From Bradyrhizobium sp. C9 (GTDB lineage: Bacteria; Pseudomonadota; Alphaproteobacteria; Rhizobiales; Xanthobacteraceae): 64,000 nucleotides of DNA. Position numbers and translations under genes: made by a program. The notes beneath the pieces are model-generated. The model saw nothing but the letters and a program-made list of their open reading frames with translations, was not told where the DNA came from and searched no databases. Shown in pieces: positions 45,474-54,541 of the stretch (position 1 is the first letter of the stretch; each line of letters starts with the position of its first letter). The stretch spans positions 744,001 to 808,000 of the forward strand of contig NZ_NWTG01000001.1 of NCBI RefSeq assembly GCF_002532045.1, written 5' to 3'.

Positions 45474-46781
45474 TCAGGGACGGCTGGGCTCCGCGAATGT
45501 GACCTCGGGTCCGGACCGCGGCACACAGAGAATCAGCGTCAGCATACCGATCGCGAGCAGCGCGCCGACAAGGGTGAGCGGTGCGTAGATGCTCCCGGTC
45601 GCGACATTCATCCAGCCGATCAGGGCAGGGCACACCGCGCCGCCGAACGAGCCGATCGCGCTGATCAGGGCGATACCGCCGGCCGCGGCGCTGCCCTCCA
45701 GCATCGCATTCGGAATGGTCCAGAACAGCGAGAGAATCGCGAAGATGCCGATCGATGCGACCGCGAGCAGCGTCACGGTCAGGAGGATGCTGCCCTGCGC
45801 GGCCTGCAAGGCGATGAAGCACGCAGCCGCGACGAGGCCGCAAGCGACCACGTGCCAGCGCCGCTCCCTGGTGCGATCGGAACTGTAGCCGATCGCGACC
45901 ATGCCGATCGCCGATGCCACCGAGATTGCGCCGCTCAGCCAGCCGATCTCGGTGGTGGTCGCGACGCCGACGCGCTTGAGCAGCGTCGGCGTCCACAACA
46001 GGATGGTGTTGAGCGAGCAGAAGAACGCGAAATAGATGAAGGCAAGCAGATAGACGCGCGGCTCGCGCAGAGCCGCCGCGAAGCTGCTCGTCGTGTCAGG
46101 AGCGGCCGCGCGATCGCGGGCGAGATCGCTTGCGACCTGCCGTCGCTCGTCGGCGCTGAGCCAGCTCGCGGCCTGTGGTCCGTCGGCGAGATAGAGATAC
46201 GCGGCGATGCCGAGCAGCACGGCGGGAACGCCCTCGAGGACGAACAGCCATTGCCAGCCATGCAGGCCATGGACGCCCTGCATGCGGTCCATGATCAGGC
46301 CCGACAACGGCCCCGCGATGACGCCGCCGAGCGGCACCGCCATCACGAACAGGCTGGTCATGCGGCCACGCACGCGATCCGGAAACCACAGCGTCAGGTA
46401 ATACAGGATGCCGGGGAAGAAGCCGCCTTCGGCCGCGCCGAGCAGGAAGCGCAGCAGATAGAGGTGATACTGGTTCTGCACCAGCGCGAGCAACACGGTG
46501 ACGGTGCCCCACAGCAGCATGATCCGCAGCAGCGTCTTGCTGACGCCGATCCTGACCAGCAGCAGATTGCTCGGCACTTCGAGCGCGACATAGCCGACCG
46601 AGAAGATGCCGGCGGCAAGCCCGAACACCGCGTCGTCGATGTTCAAATCGTGCAGGAACTGCAGCTTGGCGAAGCCGATGTTGAAGCGATCGATGATCGC
46701 AACCGTGTAGCACGCCAGCAGGAACGGGATCAGGCGCCAGGCGATCCGTCGATAGAGCCGCGATTGGGCCGCATCCTGCAT
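45474..46781 (-). CDS. MFS transporter, anion:cation symporter type
   Basis: 435 residues, 12 predicted membrane segments. Opening RLYRRIAWRLIPFLLACYT and IDRFNIGFAKLQF are typical of the ACS group (phthalate, tartrate, hexuronate carriers). The loop after TM2 reads LLVRIGVSKTLLRIM, and TM4-5 has GAAEGGFFPGILYYLTLWFP, both family markers. It probably imports an organic acid used by the adjacent GMC oxidoreductase/hydrolase or MaoC proteins. Substrate unknown. Confidence 0.92.
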   Translation of the reverse strand: MQDAAQSRLYRRIAWRLIPFLLACYTVAIIDRFNIGFAKLQFLHDLNIDDAVFGLAAGIFSVGYVALEVPSNLLLVRIGVSKTLLRIMLLWGTVTVLLALVQNQYHLYLLRFLLGAAEGGFFPGILYYLTLWFPDRVRGRMTSLFVMAVPLGGVIAGPLSGLIMDRMQGVHGLHGWQWLFVLEGVPAVLLGIAAYLYLADGPQAASWLSADERRQVASDLARDRAAAPDTTSSFAAALREPRVYLLAFIYFAFFCSLNTILLWTPTLLKRVGVATTTEIGWLSGAISVASAIGMVAIGYSSDRTRERRWHVVACGLVAAACFIALQAAQGSILLTVTLLAVASIGIFAILSLFWTIPNAMLEGSAAAGGIALISAIGSFGGAVCPALIGWMNVATGSIYAPLTLVGALLAIGMLTLILCVPRSGPEVTFAEPSRP

Positions 46782-46842
46782 GGAAGTCTCCTCCGTGATT
46801 TTGTTTTGGTCGTTAGGTGTATTGGCGCCGCATGGGCGCCGC

Positions 46843-46989
46843 GCTCCCTCGCCCCGTTCTTACGGGGAGAGGGCTGGGGTGAGGGGCCGTCTCCGCGTAA
46901 TGCGGCGTTAGCTGGGTCCGCGGAGGCTCCCCCTCACCCGGAACGCATCTGATGATGCGTTCCGGCCTCTCCCCGCACGCGGGGCGAGG
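46843..46989. repeat. Palindromic intergenic repeat, same family as the element inside imuB
   Basis: Left end CTCCCTCGCCCCG...CGGGGAGAGGG and right end CCTCTCCCCGC..GGGGCGAGG are inverted. A central hairpin GGAACGCATC / GATGCGTTCC occurs after CCCTCACCC. The same order (CTCCCTC, GGTTGGGGTG/GGCTGGGGTG, CCACCCGGA-CGCATC, GATGCG-TCCGGCCT) is found at 60287-60449. Confidence 0.75.
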
Positions 46990-47027
46990 CGAAGGAGAGC
47001 CTGCGCTCTTGGCTTCGGCTCGTGTGG

Positions 47028-47477
47028 CTAGCCCGCCTTCGCGGTGGGAAACTCCAGCATGGCTTCGCCGGCCGCGACCGTCTCGCCGCGCTGGTTCTGC
47101 ACGGCGACATCGACCAGCACCCAGCGCGACTTCGCGGTGGTCTGCTTGGCCTTGATGGTGCCGGCGGGGCGAATGGTGTCGCCGGGCTTCACCGGCTTCA
47201 GCCAGCGCGTCTCCAGCCTGCGGTGGATCGCGCCGGCGGGAAGCGCCCAGTCGGTCAGCATGCGCGAGATCAGGCCGAAATTGTTCATGCCATGCATGAT
47301 GATGCCGCCGAAATTGGTCTTGCCGAAATCGCCCTTCATGTAGTTGTCGTCGAGATGCAGCGGGTTGTAGTCGAGCGACGCATCGCAGAACAGGCGGATC
47401 GATTCGCGCGAGACCGCGAAGGCGGGGCCGTCGATGGTGTCGCCGGCCTTGAGAGCATCGAAATTCGCTGTGGTCAT
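47028..47477 (-). CDS. MaoC-family hydratase, hot-dog fold
   Basis: 149 residues. The hydratase-2 style segment is visible: LFCDASLDYNPLHLDDNYMKGD, with Asp and His in D-x3-N-x2-H, then FGGIIMHGMNNFGLISRML. It probably hydrates an enoyl-CoA. The gene is 12 bases downstream of a second MaoC-like gene on the same strand; such split pairs correspond to the C- and N-terminal halves of larger hydratases and likely form a heteromer. Confidence 0.9.
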   Translation of the reverse strand: MTTANFDALKAGDTIDGPAFAVSRESIRLFCDASLDYNPLHLDDNYMKGDFGKTNFGGIIMHGMNNFGLISRMLTDWALPAGAIHRRLETRWLKPVKPGDTIRPAGTIKAKQTTAKSRWVLVDVAVQNQRGETVAAGEAMLEFPTAKAG

Positions 47478-47489
47478 CGTGATGCTCCC

Positions 47490-47981
47490 TTACATCGGAC
47501 GGATGGTCTGGCCGCGACCCGAGCAGATCACGTCGCCATGCTGGTTGAAGAAGACGTTGTCGTGCACCACGAACAGCCGCTCGCGCTTGATGAACTTGTC
47601 GAGCGCGCGGGCCTGCAGGGTGATGGTGTCGCCGGGGCGGGCGGGGATGTTGTAGCTCCAGGACTGTCCGGCATTGACGGTGCCGGGCGAGCGCATCCAG
47701 TCGTCGGCCGGCGTGCAGGCGAACATCAAGAGGATGTGGATCGCGGGCGGCGCGATCAGTCCGCCATAGGGGCCGGCCTTCGCGGCCGCCTCATCCAGAT
47801 AGAGCGGATTGGTCTCGCCGACCGCACGGCAGTACAGCGCGATCGCGTCCTGCGTGAGCAGGTAGGGCAGCGTGTTGCGCGGCGCGCCGGGGACGATGTC
47901 GTCCCACACCTTGCGCAGCTTCGCATCCTTCCAGAAATCGGTTTCGAACGGGGTGGCCGCAGAACTTTCTGCTTGCACCAT
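47490..47981 (-). CDS. MaoC N-terminal-half-like dehydratase (FAS1-like)
   Basis: 163 residues, hot-dog fold of the MaoC_dehydratas_N type. Seen: DAIALYCRAVGETNPLYLDEAAA, then YGGLIAPPAIHILLMF and LQARALDKFIKRERLFVVHDNVFF. The catalytic His position of hydratase-2 is replaced (NPLYLDE), consistent with a non-catalytic subunit partnered by the next gene. The start codon lies just downstream of palindromes that are likely bound by the divergent IclR regulator. Confidence 0.88.
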   Translation of the reverse strand: MVQAESSAATPFETDFWKDAKLRKVWDDIVPGAPRNTLPYLLTQDAIALYCRAVGETNPLYLDEAAAKAGPYGGLIAPPAIHILLMFACTPADDWMRSPGTVNAGQSWSYNIPARPGDTITLQARALDKFIKRERLFVVHDNVFFNQHGDVICSGRGQTIRPM

Positions 47982-48002
47982 CGAGGATCCTCCTGCTATT
48001 CA

Positions 48003-48036
48003 GTTCGCCAGGCGAACAGTTCATTCGCTGTGTGAA
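48003..48036. promoter_or_regulatory. Palindromic operator candidate between maoC-like genes and iclR
   Basis: A perfect 15-base palindrome GTTCGCC-A-GGCGAAC (48003-48017) is followed by TTCA-N9-TGAA (48020-48036) and a third TTCGC half-site. It lies in the divergent region, ~22 bases before the MaoC start and ~120 before iclR. IclR proteins often bind such repeated half-sites. Confidence 0.55.
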
Positions 48037-48151
48037 TTGACGCTAGCGCGGTCGGGAGCCCCTGACAAGCGGCGCAGCGCCGCGTCATGTGCAGGCAGCC
48101 ATGCGGGCTGCGACGTGACGAGCAACGCGACGGCTGCAGCAGAACGGTGCG

Positions 48152-48922
48152 ATGAGCAAAGAGAGTGACGGCTTCGTGCGCGCGATCGCGCGCGGTTTCT
48201 CGATCATCGAGGCGCTCGGCAAGCCGCCGGGCCGGCATACGCTGGCAGAGGCCGCCGACACTGCCGATCTCAACCGCGCCACCGCCCGCCGCATCCTCGC
48301 GACCCTGGTGGCGTTGAAATACTGCGCCTCGGATGGGCGCTATTTCAGCTTGCGGCCGCGCGCGCTCGGGCTCGGCCTGTCCTATCTCAATGCATTGCCT
48401 TATTGGGCGCATGCGCAGCGCGCGCTGGAGAATTTGCGCAACGAGATCGGCGAGTCCTGCGCGATGGCGGTGCTCGACGAAGACGAGATCGTCTATGCGC
48501 TGCGTCTGCCGGCGCGGCGGATCCTGTCGGCCAATCTCGGCGTCGGCAGCCGGCTGCCCGCGCATCTGGTGTCGCTCGGCCGCGTCATGCTCGCGGCGCT
48601 GCCGCCCGGCACCCGCGAGGCCTATCTTGCGACCGGCGGCTTCAAGCAGATCACGCCGCGCACCGTGACCGATCCAGAGCGTCTCGGCGAACTGCTCGCG
48701 CGGGTCGAGAGCGACGGCTACGCCTGGGTCGATGGCGAGCTTGATCCTGCGATCTGCGGCATCGCGGTGCCCTTGCGCGATCCGGCCGGTGCGGTGGTCG
48801 CGGCACTCAGCGTCAACACGATCTCGGGGACGGTCAGCGAGGCCGGCGCGCGCAAGAAGTTTCTGCTGCCGCTGCGCCGCACCGCACAGGAGATCCGCAG
48901 CCAGATGCTCACTTCGGGCTAG
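48152..48922 (+). CDS. IclR-family regulator (PcaR/PobR-like)
   Basis: 256 residues. N-terminal winged helix (~10-70: GFSIIEALGKPPGRHTLAEA, LNRATARRILATLVALKYC), then the C-terminal effector domain (ENLRNEIGESCAMAVLDEDE, SVNTISGTVSE). The opening VRAIARGFSIIEAL is typical of the PcaR/PcaU/PobR branch, which controls aromatic or dicarboxylic acid catabolism. Divergent from the MaoC pair; likely regulates it and perhaps the MFS/GMC genes. Confidence 0.93.
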   Translation: MSKESDGFVRAIARGFSIIEALGKPPGRHTLAEAADTADLNRATARRILATLVALKYCASDGRYFSLRPRALGLGLSYLNALPYWAHAQRALENLRNEIGESCAMAVLDEDEIVYALRLPARRILSANLGVGSRLPAHLVSLGRVMLAALPPGTREAYLATGGFKQITPRTVTDPERLGELLARVESDGYAWVDGELDPAICGIAVPLRDPAGAVVAALSVNTISGTVSEAGARKKFLLPLRRTAQEIRSQMLTSG

Positions 48923-49040
48923 GACCGCACACGCTCTCGATCAGTCATTGTTTCCCGTCAGCGCGCCTGCTTAAATCGCGCAGCAGGGCCCGGCCTGGCG
49001 TTCGGGGGGCAGTATCCGGGTTTCGGTTGGAGCGATTGCC

Positions 49041-50378
49041 ATGAACAGGATTGTTCTCACGCTGCTTGCGTCCGCCGCGCTCTGCGCTTCACTGCCGCAC
49101 CGCGCCAATGCTGAACTCGATGTCGCCGCGCTGAAGGGCGCCATCGAGAAATCGGTCGAGGCGGACTATCCAAAACTCGACGCGCTCTACAAGGATATTC
49201 ACGCCCACCCCGAGATCGCCTTTCAGGAGGAGAAGACCGCAGCCAAGCTCGCTGCCGAAATGCGGGCGTTGGGCTTCGAGGTGACGGAGCACGTCGGCAA
49301 GACCGGGCTGGTCGCGATCTACAGGAACGGCGAGGGCCCCACCATCATGGTGCGCACCGAGCTCGATGCGCTGCCGATGGAAGAGAAGACCGGACTTCCC
49401 TATGCCAGCCACGACAAGACCACATGGCAGGGACGGGAAACCTTCGTCGCTCACAGCTGCGGCCACGACATCCACATGGCGAGCTGGGTGGGGACGGCCA
49501 AGACGCTGGTCGGCCTCAAAGGCCAATGGCACGGCACGCTGATGTTCATCGCCCAGCCGGCTGAAGAGATCGTGTCGGGCGCCAAGGCGATGCTGGCGGA
49601 CGGTCTGTTCACGAGATTTCCAAAGCCGAATTTCGGCTTCGCCCTGCACGACGGCCCGTTCGCCTACGGAACGGTGCGCTATCGCGTCGGGATCGGCTCA
49701 TCTGCCGCCGATGGCCTCTACATCAAATTTCATGGTCGCGGCGGACACGGAGCGGTGCCACAGGCGACGATCGATCCCGTGATGATGGCCGCGCGCTTTG
49801 TCGTCGATGTTCAGAGCGTGATCAGCCGCGAAAAGGACCCGACCGAATTCGGCGTGGTCAGCATCGGCGCAATTCACGGCGGCACCGCCTCAAACATCAT
49901 TCCAGATGATGTGGTGCTGCTCGGCACCATTCGCACCTTCAAGCCCGAAGTGCGCGCCAAGATGCTTGCAGGCATCGAGCGGACGGCAAAGGCGGTCGCC
50001 GCCATGTCGAATGCGCCGGAGCCTGAGATCAACCTGGCCGAAGGGACTAAAGCCGTGATGAACGATCCGGACGTGGTCGGCACCGCGGAAAAGGTGCTGA
50101 AGGCGGCGTTTGGCGACAAGTTCGCAACCTCGCCGCCGGGCACGCCCAGCGAGGATTATTCGGAATTCGTCAGCGCCGGAGTGCCGTCGATGTTCTTCAA
50201 CATCGGTATCTATGAGCCGGAGCGCGTCGCCGCAGCCCGAGCGGGCAACGGCCCGCCATTACCGAGCAATCACTCGCCGCTGTTCGCGCCAGTGCCGGAG
50301 CCCACCATCAAGACCGGTGTCGAGGCCATGACGCTGGCCGTGCTGAGCGCGTTCGATCGGCAGGCGAAGGGAAACTAG
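49041..50378 (+). CDS. Secreted M20 amidohydrolase
   Basis: 445 residues with a signal peptide (MNRIVLTLLASAALCASLPHRANA), unlike the usual cytoplasmic members. Metal and catalytic motifs: HAHPEIAFQEEKTAA, VRTELDALPMEEKTGLPYA, HSCGHDIHMAS (metal Cys-Gly-His-Asp), QPAEEIVSGAKAML, and a dimerisation domain with HGRGGHGAVPQ. It probably hydrolyses N-acyl or amidated amino acids in the periplasm. Monocistronic, ~120 bases after the IclR gene. Confidence 0.91.
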   Translation: MNRIVLTLLASAALCASLPHRANAELDVAALKGAIEKSVEADYPKLDALYKDIHAHPEIAFQEEKTAAKLAAEMRALGFEVTEHVGKTGLVAIYRNGEGPTIMVRTELDALPMEEKTGLPYASHDKTTWQGRETFVAHSCGHDIHMASWVGTAKTLVGLKGQWHGTLMFIAQPAEEIVSGAKAMLADGLFTRFPKPNFGFALHDGPFAYGTVRYRVGIGSSAADGLYIKFHGRGGHGAVPQATIDPVMMAARFVVDVQSVISREKDPTEFGVVSIGAIHGGTASNIIPDDVVLLGTIRTFKPEVRAKMLAGIERTAKAVAAMSNAPEPEINLAEGTKAVMNDPDVVGTAEKVLKAAFGDKFATSPPGTPSEDYSEFVSAGVPSMFFNIGIYEPERVAAARAGNGPPLPSNHSPLFAPVPEPTIKTGVEAMTLAVLSAFDRQAKGN

Positions 50379-50482
50379 CCGTCTGTGGCCGGGCAGGCCC
50401 AGAAAATTCGCTGCCGCGCTGCCGAACAATCCGGCCGTGCCAAGACTCGCAGATAGCTTGATCAACTTGTTGGAGAAGTCCC

Positions 50483-51109
50483 GTGGCAGACCCGGTGCGC
50501 GCCCCTTTCTACCACGACGGAATGCGCGAGTTGCAGGACCGCTTCGACGGCCGTCGCGTCGCCGACGGTCTCGAAAAGCATCGCCTGCACTTCGAATTCT
50601 GGGACCAGGAGCGCAAGCTGATCGAGGAGACGCGATTCTTTTTCATTGCGACGAGCTATCAGGACAGCGTCGATTGTTCGATGCGATGTGGCGATCCCGG
50701 CTTCGTGAAGATCACCGGGCCCGACACGCTTGAATACCCCGAATATGACGGCAACAACATGTACCGCACGCTCGGCAACATTCACCGCAACCCGAACGTC
50801 GGGTTGCTGTTTGTACGCCTCGACGGCAAGACGTTTCGCGCGCGCATCCGAGGCAAGGCAACGATCGACGACAGCGCGGAAACGCTTGCCCGCCACCATG
50901 GTGCGAAGGTTGTGGTGCGCGTCAAATGCGAGATTTTTCCGAATTGCCCGCGCTACATTCCGGACCTGATGGGCGCGTCAGCGGATGTCCCGGCGAATCC
51001 GTTCGTTCCTCGGCCCGGCTACGCGCCGCCCGCACCGGAATGGAAGAGCCGGGATTACCTCAAGGACGTGCTTTCGAAATACGACCCGCATCGGAAAGGT
51101 GAGGCATAG
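50483..51109 (+). CDS. PNPOx-family flavin-binding protein
   Basis: 208 residues from a GTG with GGAGAAG five bases upstream. A split-barrel domain is visible: ETRFFFIATSYQDSVDCSMRCGDPGFVKITGPDTLEYPEYDGNNMYRTLGNI, then NPNVGLLFVRLDGKTFRARIRGKATI. Likely binds FMN or another flavin. Not PdxH: it is too divergent and lacks the substrate loop. Function unknown; related proteins are F420/FMN-dependent reductases or redox enzymes. Confidence 0.87.
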   Translation: MADPVRAPFYHDGMRELQDRFDGRRVADGLEKHRLHFEFWDQERKLIEETRFFFIATSYQDSVDCSMRCGDPGFVKITGPDTLEYPEYDGNNMYRTLGNIHRNPNVGLLFVRLDGKTFRARIRGKATIDDSAETLARHHGAKVVVRVKCEIFPNCPRYIPDLMGASADVPANPFVPRPGYAPPAPEWKSRDYLKDVLSKYDPHRKGEA

Positions 51110-51172
51110 CGGGCCCTTCCGCCGTGACGCGAACGGATTGTTTGGCGCCGCGCTTCGAGGGCAGAGGATGTG

Positions 51173-51190
51173 GCTTCAGGTACCTGAAGC
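51173..51190. repeat. 18-base perfect palindrome
   Basis: GCTTCAGGTACCTGAAGC, self-complementary, in the gap between two convergent genes (50483-51109 and 51220-51645). It could be a weak hairpin or a protein-binding site; no T-run follows. Confidence 0.4.
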
Positions 51191-51219
51191 GGATATGGGA
51201 TCGGCGGCGCAAAATCCGG

Positions 51220-51645
51220 TCACGGCAGCGGCGCCATATAGGGAATGCTGCCGACCAGCGCGAACACCTGCACCGCATTGCACAGCATGCCGCCCCAATG
51301 CAGCTGGCGCAGCCGCCGCACGGCGGTCGGATCACCTGAGTCTCGCGCGTCGGCCTCGGCGTCGAGCCGCCGCAGGAACCATCGGCGCGCCAGCACCGCG
51401 AACGCCGCGATCAAGGCGATGCCAAGCGCGGCAGCCGGCCGGCCCGACGCGGCAAAGGCGAGCGTCCCGATCACGCCCGAGACCGTCAGCACCAGGAAGT
51501 AGGCATTGAACATCCCGCGCAGCAGGCGGGTGACGGGCGGAATGTCGAGCTTCACGAGCAGGAACGCGGGCGCCGCGAGCAGGAAGTAGCCCATCGGCAC
51601 CAGCAGGATGATGGTGGAGAACAAGACCGCTTGATCCGGCGTCAT
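51220..51645 (-). CDS. Small inner-membrane protein of unknown function
   Basis: About 141 residues from the ATG at 51645; a TTG further up is unlikely. Four membrane segments are visible: FSTIILLVPMGYFLLAAPAFLL, FNAYFLVLTVSGVIGTLAFAA, ALGIALIAAFAVLARRWF and WGGMLCNAVQVFALVGSI. No charged or catalytic motif stands out. I do not recognise a family. Confidence 0.75.
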   Translation of the reverse strand: MTPDQAVLFSTIILLVPMGYFLLAAPAFLLVKLDIPPVTRLLRGMFNAYFLVLTVSGVIGTLAFAASGRPAAALGIALIAAFAVLARRWFLRRLDAEADARDSGDPTAVRRLRQLHWGGMLCNAVQVFALVGSIPYMAPLP

Positions 51646-51923
51646 GCAGCCGCGCCCTTCTTTGAGGAGGATTTCGGTGCGCAAACCTCAGATAGTATCC
51701 GCATGAGATATCCCCGGCACTATTAGGCTTTGGTCGGATGACGATCCCGTCAGGCCAGGCATTGGCAAACGGACGCTCGGCCATTCGACCCTACGTCCCC
51801 GGAGCATTCGGCATCCCATTTGCGAATGCAGGGCCTGGGCCGGAGGCATGCCACATCTGTTGGGTGGACCGCCTCTTGCATGCTAGAGAAGACTTACGTC
51901 CAACCTCTGAGGCCAGAATTCTC

Positions 51924-53096
51924 ATGCCCATCGTCAACCGCGTCGCCGATCTGCAACCCGATATCCAGGCCTGGCGCCGCAACATCCATGAACACCCCGA
52001 ACTGCTCTACGACGTGCACCGCACTGCATCATTCGTGGCGGACCGGCTGCGGGAATTCGGCTGCGACGAGGTCGTGACCGGGCTCGGCAAGACCGGTGTG
52101 GTCGGGGTCATCAAGGGCAAGAAGGGCGCGGCCAAGGGCGAGGTCAAGGTGATCGGCCTGCGCGCCGACATGGATGCACTGCCGATCCACGAGGAAACCA
52201 ACCTGCCTTACGCCTCGAAGACGCCGGGCAAGATGCACGCCTGCGGCCATGACGGCCACACCGCGATGCTGCTCGGCGCGGCGCGCTACCTCGCCGAGAC
52301 GCGCAATTTCGCCGGCGATGCGGTCGTGATCTTCCAGCCGGCCGAGGAGGGTGGCGCTGGGGCTGCCGCCATGATCAAGGACGGCCTGATGGACCGCTTC
52401 GGCGTCCAGCAGGTTTATGGCATGCACAATGGTCCTGGGATTCCGATCGGCTCGTTCGCGATCCGCTCCGGCCCGATCATGGCGTCCACCGACGAGGTCA
52501 ATATCAACATCGAAGGGCTCGGCGGCCACGCCGCGCGGCCGCATAAATGCATCGATTCGGTGATGGTCGGCGCGCAACTGATCACCGCGCTGCAGTCGAT
52601 CGTGTCGCGCAGCGTCGATCCGCTCGATTCCGCCGTGATCTCGATCTGCGAATTCCACGCCGGCAATGCCCGTAACGTGATTCCGCAGACCGCGGTCCTG
52701 CGCGGCACCGTCCGCACCCTGACCCCGGAGGTCCGGCAACTGATCGAGAAGCGCATCGGCGAAGTGGTCAAGGGCGTGGCCCAACTGACCGGCGCGCGGA
52801 TCGATCTCGACTACAAGCGCGGCTATCCCGTCACCGTCAACCACGCCTCGCAGACCGAATTCGCGACCCGCATCGCCAAGGAAGTCGCCGGCGACGGCAA
52901 CGTGCATGCGATGCCGCCGCTGATGGGCGGCGAGGATTTTTCGTACATGCTGGAAGCGCGGCCCGGCGCCTTCATCTTCTGCGGCAACGGCGACAGCGCC
53001 GGCCTGCATCACCCCGCCTACAATTTCAACGACGAGGCGATCGTGTTCGGGACGTCGTACTTCGTGAAGATCGTGGAGGACGCGCTGGCGGCGTAA
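51924..53096 (+). CDS. M20 amidohydrolase (hippurate hydrolase/AbgA-like)
   Basis: 390 residues, cytoplasmic. WRRNIHEHPELLYDVHRTASFVA, LRADMDALPIHEETNLPYAS, KMHACGHDGHTAMLLGAARYLAET, FQPAEEGGAGAAAMIKDG, MHNGPGIPIG and GGEDFSYMLEARPGAF are the standard metal and catalytic blocks of the M20D group. Substrate probably an N-acyl amino acid. The start at 51924 is chosen over a much longer unsupported frame from 51738. A REP-like palindrome follows. Confidence 0.94.
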   Translation: MPIVNRVADLQPDIQAWRRNIHEHPELLYDVHRTASFVADRLREFGCDEVVTGLGKTGVVGVIKGKKGAAKGEVKVIGLRADMDALPIHEETNLPYASKTPGKMHACGHDGHTAMLLGAARYLAETRNFAGDAVVIFQPAEEGGAGAAAMIKDGLMDRFGVQQVYGMHNGPGIPIGSFAIRSGPIMASTDEVNINIEGLGGHAARPHKCIDSVMVGAQLITALQSIVSRSVDPLDSAVISICEFHAGNARNVIPQTAVLRGTVRTLTPEVRQLIEKRIGEVVKGVAQLTGARIDLDYKRGYPVTVNHASQTEFATRIAKEVAGDGNVHAMPPLMGGEDFSYMLEARPGAFIFCGNGDSAGLHHPAYNFNDEAIVFGTSYFVKIVEDALAA

Positions 53097-53124
53097 GGCT
53101 CGCTGTCTGCGGCGCGCTGTCAAC

Positions 53125-53208
53125 CGTCATGGCGAGGGGCGAAGCGACGAAGCAATCCATGGCTCAGCGAATCGGGCGATGGATTGCTTCGCGTCGCTCG
53201 CAATGACG
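53125..53208. repeat. REP-like palindromic repeat
   Basis: Inverted arms CGTCATGGCGAG..GCGACGAAGCAATCCAT and ATGGATTGCTTCGCGTCGCTCGCAATGACG flank ~18 bases. Elements with ends CGTCATTGCGAG and cores GAAGCAATCCAT are very common between genes of Bradyrhizobium and Rhodopseudomonas (from memory). Confidence 0.8.
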
Positions 53209-53220
53209 AAATAGACTACT

Positions 53221-54402
53221 TCACGCATCCCATCGCACCGGCAGCGTCACCGGTCCGCGGAACACCCAGCCGCGGACGACAGGCGGCGCCGCCGCGCGGA
53301 GGCGCAAATTGCGCAAGCGCGCGAACAGCATCGGCACCACGATCTTGCCGACCGTGAGCCGCGACACCCAGGTGCCGGCGCAGAAATGCGGTCCGGCGCC
53401 GAACGCCAGATGCGATTGCTTCGGCCGCGTCACGTCGAATCGATCGGGCTCGGCGAAGCGATTGCCGTCGCGGTTGGCCGCGCCGACGCAGAGCCCGATC
53501 TGAAGGCCCTCGGGCAGCGCGATGCCGGAAAGATCGACATCGCGGGTGACGCGCCGCGGATACATGCCGATCGGCGAGATCCAGCGCACCGCTTCCTCGA
53601 GCGCGGCGGGCCATAGCTCCGGCTTCGCCAACACGCTGTCCTTCTGCGCCGGGTCTTGCAGCAGACCGAGCACGAGGGTCAGGATCGCATCGCGCGGCTC
53701 ATTCAGTCCGCCGCCGATGATCACCTTGATGTTGGCGCGGATGTCCTCGATCGGCATCGGCGGATCGGCATTGACCATCGAGGACAGGATCGAGGGGGTG
53801 GGGTGGCGGCGGTGGTCGTCGAGCACCGCGTCGATCGCGGCGTCGACATCAGCGCTGGCCTGCATCGCCTTGCGCTCGATTTCGGAATCGGCGGCGTAAT
53901 TGCCGGCGCCGTCGATCAGCGCCTGCGACCAGTCGGCCAGCGTCTGCCACGGCATCGCGCGAAAGCCGATCATCGCCATCAGGCTGAGCGAGGCCATTGG
54001 CGCGGCGAGCGCGCAGAACAGATCAGCTTCACCAGCCGCCGAGAGATCATCGATCAGCGCTTGCGCGATCGCGGTGAATTTCGGCGCCCAATACTCCTTG
54101 ATCGTGGCCGGGCGGAACGAGGGCTCGATCGTCTTGCGGCCGATCGCGTGCTCGGTGCCGTCCTTGCGCATGAAGGTCGGCCCCATCACCTTGTTGACCA
54201 GCGAAGTCGGATTGTCGGCCGAGTAGGTCGCCGGATCGCGCTCGATCCGCGTGATGTCGTCGAAGCGCGTCACCAGCGTCAGCTTGGCGGCCTCGACGAA
54301 CACCGCCGGCGCCAGCTCGCGCAGGCGGCTGAAGATCGGATAGGGGTCGTCGAGCAGATCCTGATACGCGATGTCAGTGACGACAGGCACGGTGCTGGTC
54401 AT
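53221..54402 (-). CDS. Cytochrome P450
   Basis: 393 residues from the ATG at 54402 (GGGAGGA upstream); longer frames are unlikely. Heme-binding loop FGAGPHFCAGTWVSRLTV (Cys near residue 340), EAVRWISPIG with the ExxR-like segment EEAVRW, and the I-helix region IIGGGLNEPRDAILTLV. In the I-helix the usual acid-Thr pair is E-P, so oxygen activation may be unusual. No ferredoxin or reductase gene is adjacent. Divergent from a LysR gene that probably controls it. Confidence 0.92.
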   Translation of the reverse strand: MTSTVPVVTDIAYQDLLDDPYPIFSRLRELAPAVFVEAAKLTLVTRFDDITRIERDPATYSADNPTSLVNKVMGPTFMRKDGTEHAIGRKTIEPSFRPATIKEYWAPKFTAIAQALIDDLSAAGEADLFCALAAPMASLSLMAMIGFRAMPWQTLADWSQALIDGAGNYAADSEIERKAMQASADVDAAIDAVLDDHRRHPTPSILSSMVNADPPMPIEDIRANIKVIIGGGLNEPRDAILTLVLGLLQDPAQKDSVLAKPELWPAALEEAVRWISPIGMYPRRVTRDVDLSGIALPEGLQIGLCVGAANRDGNRFAEPDRFDVTRPKQSHLAFGAGPHFCAGTWVSRLTVGKIVVPMLFARLRNLRLRAAAPPVVRGWVFRGPVTLPVRWDA

Positions 54403-54458
54403 TGGTCCTCCCGGGGCGCTTTTTGCAAAACCTAGCGCCGGGGGGCGCAATCGTTCAA

Positions 54459-54486
54459 TTCGATGAGATCGATATAGACCATCGAA
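54459..54486. promoter_or_regulatory. LysR operator candidate
   Basis: Inverted TTCGATG (54459-54465) and CATCGAA (54480-54486) with a GATCGATAT core, in the 139-base gap between the divergent P450 and LysR genes. This fits a LysR-type box, though the arms are longer than the minimal T-N11-A. Confidence 0.5.
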
Positions 54487-54541
54487 ATATTGCATGACCT
54501 TGTGGTAGGCTGGCCGCCGGCAAGGCGGGAGGTGCAACCTG

